From contig JAOAAV010000096.1 of assembly GCA_026418715.1 (NCBI GenBank), positions 1-37,728 of the forward strand: a stretch of DNA of 37,728 nucleotides, given 5' to 3'. The translations under genes and the position numbers were made by a program. The DNA comes from Clostridia bacterium (lineage in GTDB: Bacteria; Bacillota; Clostridia; UBA1381). Positions 28,576 through 35,598 of the stretch are shown here, one piece after another; positions within the stretch are counted from its first letter, which is position 1; every line of letters starts with the position of its first letter. Under the pieces are notes generated by a model that saw nothing but the letters and a program-made list of their open reading frames with translations, was not told the origin of the DNA and did not search any database.

Positions 28576-28604
28576 TTGAAAAAAATAAAAATATATGGTA
28601 TCAT
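28576..28604 (+). promoter_or_regulatory. Predicted sigma-A promoter of the 6S-like RNA
   Basis: TTGAAA (28576-28581), a 17-bp spacer and TATCAT (28599-28604) put the start near 28611, which agrees with the beginning of the folded RNA. It shows that the structured RNA is likely a separate transcript. Confidence 0.6.
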
Positions 28605-28610
28605 ACCAAT

Positions 28611-28810
28611 AGAAATTAACCCTATGGTTCTCGTGTGCGACCTTTTTTTACCAACACTTCTTATATGGGATGATATCTCTTGCAGCGGCGTATACGCCTC
28701 CTTTTCTTCGGAAATGCCAGTGGACATATAAAGCTGCGAGGAGTCGACCCACCTGTTCATACAGGTAAGAAATCCGGTCTTAGCACGGCTCTTATGGGGT
28801 TTATTTTTTT
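28611..28810 (+). ncRNA. ssrS: Structured RNA of about 200 nt, probably 6S RNA
   Basis: No protein gene is present, but the stretch folds into one long rod. A closing stem pairs ACCCTAT (28619-28625) with ATGGGGT (28794-28800). CGTG and GACC (to 28642) pair with GGTC (28776-28779) and CACG. An open central region is U-rich on the 5' side and carries a small hairpin ACCTG/CAGGT (28751-28766) on the 3' side. The distal arm pairs CTC and TTGCAGC (to 28686) with GCTGCGAG (28733-28740) and contains GGCGTATACGCC. A T-tract (28801-28810) follows the closing stem. Size, closing stem, large central bubble with 3'-side hairpin, own promoter and terminator fit 6S RNA, the RNA polymerase holoenzyme inhibitor. 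Identity rests on architecture, not on a database match. Confidence 0.62.
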
Positions 28811-28849
28811 ATCAAAAACACAATTGCAGATTGCGATTGTGTTTTTGAT
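28811..28849. repeat. 14-bp perfect inverted repeat after the 6S-like RNA
   Basis: ATCAAAAACACAAT (28811-28824) is followed, after 11 nt, by its exact reverse complement (28836-28849); three more pairs can form inside the loop. The 3' arm contains GTGTTTTTG. It may be a back-up terminator for the small RNA or for the B12 operon, although a T-tract after the stem is lacking. Confidence 0.55.
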
Positions 28850-28889
28850 TATGAAAGGAATAATATGGATTTTATCTCTTTTTTTACGC

Positions 28890-28918
28890 TTGACTATTTT
28901 TTGTTAAAAATTTATAAT
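28890..28918 (+). promoter_or_regulatory. Strong sigma-A promoter of the activase-like gene
   Basis: TTGACT (28890-28895), a 17-bp spacer and perfect TATAAT (28913-28918) put the start near 28925. The leader of about 80 nt contains a small TACGC/GCGTA hairpin (28968-28982) before an AAGGAGGA ribosome-binding site. Confidence 0.8.
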
Positions 28919-29005
28919 ATGTTATGTGGTGTTATATATAAGTGATAGTTGATTTATAGGCTTTTTGTACGCTCTGTGCGTATTTGCGATTAAGGAGGAC
29001 ATGGA

Positions 29006-32000
29006 ATGTCTAAGCTTCACATGGGAATAGATGTTGGTTCAACAACCGTGAAAATTGTTGTGTTGGACGATAATAAAAAACTGATATTTTCCCAATATCG
29101 GCGTCATTATTCGGATATAAGAAAAACAGCTTCGGATTTGTTGGAAATTGCTGCTTATGAACTAAAGAACAGTAAATGTACGGTTTCAATAACAGGTTCG
29201 GGAGGACTTTTGCTTGCACAAATGCTGAATTTGCCGTTTATTCAGGAGGTTATTGCAACAAAGTCCGCTGTCAAAGAATTTCTTCCCGATGCGGATGTCG
29301 TAATTGAGCTTGGTGGGGAAGATGCAAAAATTTTATACCTTACGAATGGTTTGGAGCAACGTATGAACGGAACTTGTGCTGGCGGCACAGGTTCTTTTAT
29401 AGACCAAATGTCAATTCTCTTAAAAACAGATGCAGACGGATTAAATACTCTTGCATCTCGCCACAATACAATATATCCGATTGCAGCACGCTGCGGCGTA
29501 TTTGCAAAATCTGACGTACAACCGCTTTTAAACGAAGGTGCGGCAAAAGAGGATATTGCAGCATCCATATTCCATGCCGTAGTTACGCAGACTATAAGCG
29601 GGCTTGCGCAAGGACGGCCTATTAAAGGAAACATAGTGTTTTTAGGAGGACCTTTGCATTTTCTTCCGGAACTTAGGAAGCAATTTGAAAAGGCTTTGAA
29701 ACTAAACGCAAAAAGCTTTTTTGTCCCCGATAATGCCCAATTGTTTGTAGCAATAGGTGCGGCATTAGCGTGTTCGGGCGAGGCTATAAACATAGATGAG
29801 TTGATTTTAGAATTAAAATCGGCAAAAGCCGTTGCAAGCGAAATTACACGTATGAGACCTTTATTTAAAAGTGATGAGGAAAAGCAAGAATTTTTTGAAC
29901 GCCACAAAAAGGCTGCCGCAAAGCGTGTTGATATTGAAAAAGCTTCTGGAGAAGTTTTTTTGGGGTTTGACGTTGGTTCAACCACGATAAAGGCAGCATT
30001 AATCGATAAAGAAGGGAACCTTTTATACAGCTATTACGGGAAAAATGAAGGAAATCCGATTAAATGCGGCGTAAATATATTGAGGGAGCTTTATAAAAAG
30101 CTTCCTGATACGGCGTACATAGCAAATGCTTCGGTTACTGGATATGGTGAACTTCTTTTTAAAACCGCATTTCGTTTTGATGAAAATGAAATTGAAACTA
30201 TTGCGCATTATAAGGCCGCAAACTTTTTCTCCCCCGGAGTGGATTTTATTATAGATATCGGCGGTCAGGATATGAAATGCATGAAAATCAAAAATAACGT
30301 AATTGACAGCATCATGCTGAACGAAGCGTGTTCATCCGGCTGCGGCTCTTTCATGCAAGCGTTTGCCGAATCTTTAGGCATGGATATAAATCAGTTTGCA
30401 GATGCCGCAATTGAGGCAAAAGATCCGGTTGATTTGGGAACACGCTGTACCGTATTTATGAATTCAAGAGTAAAGCAGGCTCAAAAAGAAGGTGCTTCCA
30501 TAGGAGATATCAGTGCAGGTCTTTCTTATTCAGTTGTGAGAAATGCGCTTTATAAAGTAATTAAACTCAGAGACCCTGCATTGATGGGTGAAAAAATTGT
30601 GGTACAGGGCGGAACTTTCAGTAATAATGCTATTTTGCGTGCTTTTGAATTGATTTTGGGAAAGTATGTAATTCGCCCGGATATTTCAGGAATTATGGGT
30701 GCGTTCGGTTCTGCCTTAATAGCAAGGGAGCGTTATTTGCAGGGAAGATCGTCTATTCTCTCAGAGAATGAACTTGACAGTTTCTCTTATGAAAATTCGC
30801 TATCCCGCTGTGAGCTTTGCAACAATCACTGCCAGCTTACAATTACAAAATTTGCTGACGGACGTTCGTTTGTTTCAGGTAATCGATGTGAACGAGGGGC
30901 AGGCGGCAGCATATCGAAAAACAAACTGCCGAATTTGTATAATTTTAAATACAAAAGAGCTTTTTCATATAAGCCTATTGCTAAGGAAAAAGCTCCTCGT
31001 GGAGTTATAGGCATACCCCGTGTGCTCAATATATATGAAAATTATCCTCTTTGGTTTACTTTATTTACGGAATTGGGGTTTTCAGTTGTATTATCCGCAA
31101 GAAGCAGCCATGAGATTTATCAGAAGGGAATTGAAACTATTCCAAGCGAAAGCGCATGCTATCCCGCAAAGCTGGTACATGGTCATATTCAAGATTTGAT
31201 TGATAAGGGAGTAAAGACAATATTTTATCCCTGCGTTCCTTACGAACAGAAGGAATATGACGGTGCGGGCAACCATTTTAACTGTCCTATAGTCACGTCA
31301 TATCCTGAGGTTATTTATAACAATATGGATGTCGTAAGACAGAAAGACATGAAATTTCTTTATCCGTTTATAAACTTGGACGATAAGAAGTCTTTTGTAA
31401 GACAAATACATAAATCTTTAGAATATATGAAAATTACGAAAAGCGAGATTGAAAAAGCGGCAAAAAAGGCATTTTCCGAACTCGCAAAATACAAAAAGGA
31501 TATTCGGGCAGAAGGGGAAAAGACGATTGCATGGATTAGAGAGAACAATGCAAAAGGTATTGTTCTTGCAGGAAGACCTTATCACATTGATCCCGAAATT
31601 AACCACGGAATACCCGAAATGATTAATTATCTCGGTTTTGCCGTGCTTACCGAAGACAGCATAGCGCATTTGGGGCACTTGAAACGTGACATTCGAGTGG
31701 TTGACCAATGGGCATATCATACAAGGCTTTATGAAGCTGCCGCTTATGTTATACAAAACAACAGCATAGAGATGATTCAATTAAATTCCTTTGGTTGTGG
31801 CTTAGATGCGGTTACAACCGACCAAGTACAGGAAATTTTGCAATCTCATGAAAAAATTTATGCTACGCTCAAAATAGATGAAGTTTCAAATTTGGGTACG
31901 GCGCGTATTCGCGTACGTTCCTTGAAAGCCGCCGTAAAGGAGCGTGACGATGGAGGCTTTGTACCGGAGCAAACAGAAAGCTATACATTAAAAAGAACCG

Positions 32001-33295
32001 TATTTACAAAGGAGAATCGACAGAAACATACAGTAATTTTCCCGCAGATGAGTCCTGTTCATTTTAAAATGTTCGAGGCTGCGTTCAATGCGAACGGATA
32101 TAATGCGATGGTCTTGGAGAAAGTAGGTCCTGACGATGTAGAAGCAGGTTTAAAAAGTGTAAATAATGATGCCTGCTATCCATCTATTATTGTGACGGGG
32201 CAGCTTGTGAATGCTTTTATTTCGGGAAAATGCGACCCTGAAAATACGTCCGTTATGATTACTCAAACGGGAGGCGGCTGCCGTGCGACCAACTACATCG
32301 CATTTCTCAGAAAAGCACTAAAGGATGCAGGTTATCCCAATATTCCGGTAGTATCTTTAAATTTTTCTGGATTGGAAGGAAATCCGGGCTTTAAAGTTAC
32401 CCCTAAGCTTTTCCATGATCTGGTCAAGGCCTGCGTATGGGGAGATCTGCTGCTTACTTTAACTCTCAGAGTGCGTCCGTATGAATGTAAGAAAGGAAGT
32501 ACAGACGCATTGTATAACAAATGGCAATTGAAACTATGTCATGATATTTCACAAAACAACAAATGTAAGCTTGTTGATGTGATTGACGAAATGGTGCGTG
32601 ATTTTGACGCTGTTGAAATCAATGAAAACGTTATAAAGCCCAAGGTGGGAATTGTGGGAGAAATTTTGGTAAAGTTTCATCCCGATGCCAATAATAATAT
32701 CATAAACGTCATAGAAAAAGAGGGCGGAGAAGCAGTTATGCCCGGTTTGCTGGACTTCTTGTTTTACTGTTTTTACAATACAAATTTCAGGCGCGACAAT
32801 TTAGGCCTTAGCAGACATACGGCATTTGTATGCAATTTAGGTATATGGCTTCTTGAAAAATATCGCAGCCATATGAAGAAAGTGCTTGGGGCTAATCCCA
32901 AATTTGCGATGAGGGTGCCCAAAAGCATCAAAACAATTGCAGAAGGCGCTCAGAGAGTTCTGCAACTTGGACATTGTACTGGTGAGGGTTGGTTTTTGAC
33001 TGGAGAGATGATTGAACTGATTGAAAGTGGAGTGCCGAATATTGTATGTGTTCAGCCGTTTGCGTGTCTGCCAAATCATGTTACGGGAAAAGGTATGATA
33101 AAGGAATTGCGGCGTCAATTTCCAGAAGCTAATATCGTAGCGGTTGACTATGATCCTGGAGCAAGCGAGGTAAATCAGCTTAACAGAATTAAGCTGATGA
33201 TGGCTGTTGCTTTTGAAAATTTGAGTCGGGAAAAAACTTTCAATAAGTTGATAAAAGAACATCGAAAATCAACCGAATTTGCTTCCACGTTGTGA
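29006..33295 (+). CDS. Tandem acyl-CoA dehydratase activase (BadF/HgdC-type) with DUF2229 and HgdB-like regions
   Basis: A 1429-residue cytosolic protein of unassigned substrate. Residues 1-300 form a first ASKHA ATPase domain (GIDVGSTTVKIVVLD, ELGGEDAKILYL) with Cys124 and Cys163. Residues 317-590 form a second (GFDVGSTTIKAALID, DIGGQDMKCMKI) with Cys442 and Cys481. In HgdC the cluster cysteines (127, 166) are also 39 apart. A CELCNNHC...NRC motif follows near residue 600, then a DUF2229 region (GVIGIPRVLNIYENYPLW) and C-terminal HgdB-like segments with Cys in NNDACYPS and TGGGCRATN. Known activases use ATP to drive an electron at very low potential into 2-hydroxyacyl-CoA dehydratases. This large relative's role is unknown. 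AAGGAGGA lies 6 nt before the ATG. It stands alone with its own promoter. Confidence 0.88.
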   Translation: MSKLHMGIDVGSTTVKIVVLDDNKKLIFSQYRRHYSDIRKTASDLLEIAAYELKNSKCTVSITGSGGLLLAQMLNLPFIQEVIATKSAVKEFLPDADVVIELGGEDAKILYLTNGLEQRMNGTCAGGTGSFIDQMSILLKTDADGLNTLASRHNTIYPIAARCGVFAKSDVQPLLNEGAAKEDIAASIFHAVVTQTISGLAQGRPIKGNIVFLGGPLHFLPELRKQFEKALKLNAKSFFVPDNAQLFVAIGAALACSGEAINIDELILELKSAKAVASEITRMRPLFKSDEEKQEFFERHKKAAAKRVDIEKASGEVFLGFDVGSTTIKAALIDKEGNLLYSYYGKNEGNPIKCGVNILRELYKKLPDTAYIANASVTGYGELLFKTAFRFDENEIETIAHYKAANFFSPGVDFIIDIGGQDMKCMKIKNNVIDSIMLNEACSSGCGSFMQAFAESLGMDINQFADAAIEAKDPVDLGTRCTVFMNSRVKQAQKEGASIGDISAGLSYSVVRNALYKVIKLRDPALMGEKIVVQGGTFSNNAILRAFELILGKYVIRPDISGIMGAFGSALIARERYLQGRSSILSENELDSFSYENSLSRCELCNNHCQLTITKFADGRSFVSGNRCERGAGGSISKNKLPNLYNFKYKRAFSYKPIAKEKAPRGVIGIPRVLNIYENYPLWFTLFTELGFSVVLSARSSHEIYQKGIETIPSESACYPAKLVHGHIQDLIDKGVKTIFYPCVPYEQKEYDGAGNHFNCPIVTSYPEVIYNNMDVVRQKDMKFLYPFINLDDKKSFVRQIHKSLEYMKITKSEIEKAAKKAFSELAKYKKDIRAEGEKTIAWIRENNAKGIVLAGRPYHIDPEINHGIPEMINYLGFAVLTEDSIAHLGHLKRDIRVVDQWAYHTRLYEAAAYVIQNNSIEMIQLNSFGCGLDAVTTDQVQEILQSHEKIYATLKIDEVSNLGTARIRVRSLKAAVKERDDGGFVPEQTESYTLKRTVFTKENRQKHTVIFPQMSPVHFKMFEAAFNANGYNAMVLEKVGPDDVEAGLKSVNNDACYPSIIVTGQLVNAFISGKCDPENTSVMITQTGGGCRATNYIAFLRKALKDAGYPNIPVVSLNFSGLEGNPGFKVTPKLFHDLVKACVWGDLLLTLTLRVRPYECKKGSTDALYNKWQLKLCHDISQNNKCKLVDVIDEMVRDFDAVEINENVIKPKVGIVGEILVKFHPDANNNIINVIEKEGGEAVMPGLLDFLFYCFYNTNFRRDNLGLSRHTAFVCNLGIWLLEKYRSHMKKVLGANPKFAMRVPKSIKTIAEGAQRVLQLGHCTGEGWFLTGEMIELIESGVPNIVCVQPFACLPNHVTGKGMIKELRRQFPEANIVAVDYDPGASEVNQLNRIKLMMAVAFENLSREKTFNKLIKEHRKSTEFASTL

Positions 33296-33304
33296 AGAAA
33301 ATAC

Positions 33305-33361
33305 TGTTAGGAATAGTTTTCTATGATAAAACTAAGAAGTCATAGGAAGCTGTTTCTAACA
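33305..33361. repeat. Long imperfect hairpin downstream of the activase-like gene
   Basis: TGTTAGGAATAG (33305-33316) pairs with CTGTTTCTAACA (33350-33361), and inside it TTCTATGA (33319-33326) pairs with TCATAGGA (33340-33347), with symmetric 2-nt internal loops and a 13-nt apical loop. It starts 9 nt after the stop codon. No T-tract follows, so it is more a 3'-end stabiliser or processing element than a terminator. Confidence 0.55.
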
Positions 33362-33430
33362 TAGAAAAACACGTAAAATATTATAGACTCATTTTTTAAC
33401 TTTCATATATATTCTTGAAATATTGACAAA

Positions 33431-33456
33431 AAAAAAGGCGGAAAACCGCCTTTTTT
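33431..33456. terminator. Bidirectional intrinsic terminator
   Basis: AAAAAAGGCGG (33431-33441) and CCGCCTTTTTT (33446-33456) form a perfect 11-bp stem with an AAAA loop, A-rich on one side and T-rich on the other. It can end both the activase-like transcript and the convergent GGGtGRT transcript, whose stop codon lies 18 nt away. Confidence 0.92.
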
Positions 33457-33473
33457 GCTATTTATCATATTAA

Positions 33474-34472
33474 TTATCTAAAGCTTTCCTCAATTGCAAC
33501 GGCAACAGCCACAGTTGCACCCACCATCGGATTATTGCCCATACCAATCAATCCCATCATTTCAACGTGAGCAGGTACGGATGAAGAACCCGCAAACTGA
33601 GCATCAGAGTGCATTCTGCCCATTGTATCCGTCATACCGTAAGAAGCAGGGCCGGCAGCCATATTATCTGGATGAAGGGTTCTTCCCGTGCCGCCTCCTG
33701 AAGCAACGGAGAAATATTTTTTGCCGATTTCAAGACATTCCTTTTTGTATGTACCTGCAACAGGATGCTGGAAACGTGTTGGATTGGTTGAATTTCCAGT
33801 AATAGATACGTCAACGCCTTCCTTGTGCATTATAGCCACACCCTCACGCACGTCGTCCGCACCGTAGCAGCGAACCTTTGCTCTTTCGCCTTTAGAATAT
33901 GCTCTTTCGGAAACTATGCTAAGCTCACCCGTATAATAATCAAACTTTGTTTCAACGAATGTAAAGCCGTTTATTCTGGATATAATTTGTGCGGCATCCT
34001 TGCCAAGACCATTTAGAATAACTCTAAGATCTTCCTTTCTGACTTTATTGGCGGATTTTGCCAAGCCAATCGCGCCTTCAGCCGCCGCAAAAGACTCATG
34101 GCCAGCCAAAAATGCAAAACACTTTGTTTCCTCGCGAAGCAACATTGCAGCAAGATTGCCGTGACCGATACCAACCTTTCTGTCGTCCGCAACAGAACCG
34201 GGGATACAGAAAGACTGAAGTCCCAAACCAATTGCTTCAGCGGCATCTGCAGCAACGGTGCAACCTTTTTTAATAGCGATTGCCGCGCCTACAATATAAG
34301 CCCAGCAAGCATTTTCAAAACAAATCGGCTGAATACCTTTCACTATATTGTAAACATCAATACCTTTTTCGTCGCAAACCTTTTTCGCATCTTCAATAGA
34401 CGAAATGCCGTATTTTGCAAGCTCGGCATTGATTTGTTTTATTCTTCTCTCGTAACTTTCAAACAAAGCCAT
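33474..34472 (-). CDS. GGGtGRT-family protein of unknown function
   Basis: A 332-residue protein recognised by its eponymous motif SVASGGGTGRTLHPDNMAAG in the C-terminal third, followed by the well-conserved SYGMTDTMGRMHSDAQFAGS and a glycine-rich end (GLIGMGNNPMVGATVAVA). The N-terminal part has FENACWAYIVGAAIAIKKG, and FLAGHESFAAAEGAIGLAK lies near residue 125. No signal peptide or membrane segment stands out, and no catalytic motif I can name. The biochemical role of the family is unknown to me. The partner gene 17 nt upstream encodes a NifU/IscU-like scaffold, so a role connected with Fe-S clusters is plausible. GAAGGAGGG precedes the ATG. Confidence 0.88.
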   Translation of the reverse strand: MALFESYERRIKQINAELAKYGISSIEDAKKVCDEKGIDVYNIVKGIQPICFENACWAYIVGAAIAIKKGCTVAADAAEAIGLGLQSFCIPGSVADDRKVGIGHGNLAAMLLREETKCFAFLAGHESFAAAEGAIGLAKSANKVRKEDLRVILNGLGKDAAQIISRINGFTFVETKFDYYTGELSIVSERAYSKGERAKVRCYGADDVREGVAIMHKEGVDVSITGNSTNPTRFQHPVAGTYKKECLEIGKKYFSVASGGGTGRTLHPDNMAAGPASYGMTDTMGRMHSDAQFAGSSSVPAHVEMMGLIGMGNNPMVGATVAVAVAIEESFR

Positions 34473-34489
34473 TCCGATTGCCCTCCTTC

Positions 34490-35182
34490 TTATTCGTGTC
34501 TCGGGTCAATAACCTTTACGGCATCGTCAAATCTGCCATATTGACCGCTTGCTTTTTCAAGGGCTTCATTTGCGTCCATGCCCTTTGAAATCATTTCCAT
34601 CATTTTACCTAAATGCACGAACTTGTAACCGATTATATGGTCTTCATCGTCAATTGCGATTTTTGTTATGTAACCTTCCGCAAGTTCGAGGTATCTCGGA
34701 CCTTTTGCTGTCGTTGAATAGCAGGTGCCGACTTGACTTCTGAGCCCTTTTCCTAAATCCTCAAGTCCTGCTCCTATTGGCAGACCACCTTCTGAAAAGG
34801 CTGTTTGGCTGCGTCCGTATACAATTTGCAAAAATAATTCTCTCATTGCTGTATTGATTGCGTCACAAACCAAGTCGGTATTTAAAGCTTCCAACAATGT
34901 CTTGCCTGCCAAGATTTCAGCTGCCATAGCCGCAGAATGTGTCATGCCCGAACAGCCTACCGTTTCCACTAAAGCTTCCTCTATAATGCCTTCCTTTACA
35001 TTAAGCGTCAGCTTGCATGTACCTTGCTGGGGCGCACACCAGCCAACACCGTGTGTCAAACCCGATATATCCTTTATTTCTTTTGCCTGTGTCCATTTTC
35101 CTTCCTGCGGAATGGGTGCGGGACCATGCTTAACACCCTTTGCAAGAGGACACATCATTTCTACTTCATGTGAATAATTCAT
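34490..35182 (-). CDS. NifU/IscU-like iron-sulfur cluster scaffold, GGGtGRT-associated type
   Basis: A 230-residue protein whose middle matches the IscU/NifU N-terminal fold. GTCKLTLNVKEGIIEEALVE with Cys56 fits the first scaffold cysteine, VGCSGMTHSAAMAAEILAG with Cys77 the second, and GTCYS with Cys154 probably the third. The usual CGD is changed to TCK, so the Asp next to the first cysteine is absent. Extra cysteines (11, 49, 106) and an N-terminal extension of about 40 residues set it apart from housekeeping scaffolds. The C-terminal 65 residues look like a separate small domain. It is the first gene of the minus-strand pair with the GGGtGRT gene; AAAGGAGCA precedes the ATG. Which cluster or target it serves cannot be told. 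Confidence 0.84.
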   Translation of the reverse strand: MNYSHEVEMMCPLAKGVKHGPAPIPQEGKWTQAKEIKDISGLTHGVGWCAPQQGTCKLTLNVKEGIIEEALVETVGCSGMTHSAAMAAEILAGKTLLEALNTDLVCDAINTAMRELFLQIVYGRSQTAFSEGGLPIGAGLEDLGKGLRSQVGTCYSTTAKGPRYLELAEGYITKIAIDDEDHIIGYKFVHLGKMMEMISKGMDANEALEKASGQYGRFDDAVKVIDPRHE

Positions 35183-35271
35183 ATGCTGCTCCTTTCATAT
35201 CTTTGTATTCAAAAAATCAGCAAATTCCAAAGAATTTACATTAAGAAACAGGCGCATCAGCCATCTTCTCA

Positions 35272-35299
35272 ATTATATCATAATTTTATTATTATGCAA
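35272..35299 (-). promoter_or_regulatory. Possible sigma-A promoter of the scaffold/GGGtGRT operon
   Basis: On the minus strand TTGCAT (35299-35294), a 16-bp spacer and TATAAT (35277-35272) would start transcription near 35265, about 80 nt before the scaffold gene. The -35 is weak and the region is AT-rich, so chance is a real alternative. Confidence 0.4.
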
Positions 35300-35311
35300 T
35301 GAAAAAGTACG

Positions 35312-35340
35312 CATAAAATTAATGTAGTATTAATTTTATG
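35312..35340. repeat. 12-bp perfect AT-rich palindrome in the divergent regulatory region
   Basis: CATAAAATTAAT (35312-35323) and its exact reverse complement (35329-35340) flank a 5-nt centre, GTAGT. It lies just upstream of the possible minus-strand -35 and about 145 bp upstream of the nrdD promoter, with no T-tract or GC core. It looks more like an operator than a terminator. The rest of 35341-35483 shows only AT-rich sequence with a short direct repeat, CATAGATTTC (near 35417 and 35429). Confidence 0.5.
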
Positions 35341-35483
35341 TCGTTTTATACTGTTTTGGTTATAGATTTTTTTTAAATTATAGCAATTTGCATAAAAAAG
35401 TTGTTGAAAAATTTTACATAGATTTCGGCATAGATTTCTTCTCGCTTTCTGCCAATAGGGACATCAAAATAAATAATTTATTA

Positions 35484-35512
35484 TTGACATACACATCATA
35501 TGGTAATATAAT
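35484..35512 (+). promoter_or_regulatory. Perfect-consensus sigma-A promoter of nrdD
   Basis: TTGACA (35484-35489), a 17-bp spacer and TATAAT (35507-35512) match the consensus at all 12 positions. Transcription should start near 35519, immediately before the NrdR boxes, so repressor binding would block the start region. Confidence 0.9.
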
Positions 35513-35521
35513 TACTCTCGT

Positions 35522-35537
35522 ACACAATATATAGTGG
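35522..35537. promoter_or_regulatory. NrdR box 1
   Basis: ACACAATATATAGTGG matches the NrdR box consensus ACACwATATATwGTGT at 15 of 16 positions. NrdR is the ATP/dATP-sensing repressor of ribonucleotide reductase genes. The position just downstream of the -10 element fits repression of nrdD. Confidence 0.85.
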
Positions 35538-35552
35538 ATTAATTTAAATTAT

Positions 35553-35568
35553 ATACTATATATTCAAT
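35553..35568. promoter_or_regulatory. NrdR box 2, degenerate
   Basis: ATACTATATATTCAAT keeps the ACwATATATw core of the NrdR box and is centred 31 bp (three helical turns) from box 1, the usual arrangement of paired boxes on one DNA face. The flanks are poorly conserved. Confidence 0.6.
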
Positions 35569-35598
35569 AAAGGTTGATGAGATGGAAGGATGGGAGCA

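Noticed and set aside
28611-28810. T-box, SRP RNA or second cobalamin riboswitch as identity of the structured RNA
   Set aside because: No T-box AGGGTGG sequence, no SRP GGAA-tetraloop motif and no cobalamin core are present. The rod with central bubble fits 6S RNA better.
28477-28907. Two plus-strand frames (84 and 75 codons) after cbiJ
   Set aside because: They cross the cbiJ 3' end, the promoter and the structured RNA. They have no family resemblance and no proper ribosome-binding site.
29242-29985. 247-codon minus-strand frame inside the megaprotein gene
   Set aside because: It is antisense to the well-conserved first activase domain. Its serine-, phenylalanine- and alanine-rich translation is typical of a shadow frame.
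34854-35177. 107-codon plus-strand frame
   Set aside because: It lies antisense within the conserved scaffold gene and has no ribosome-binding site.
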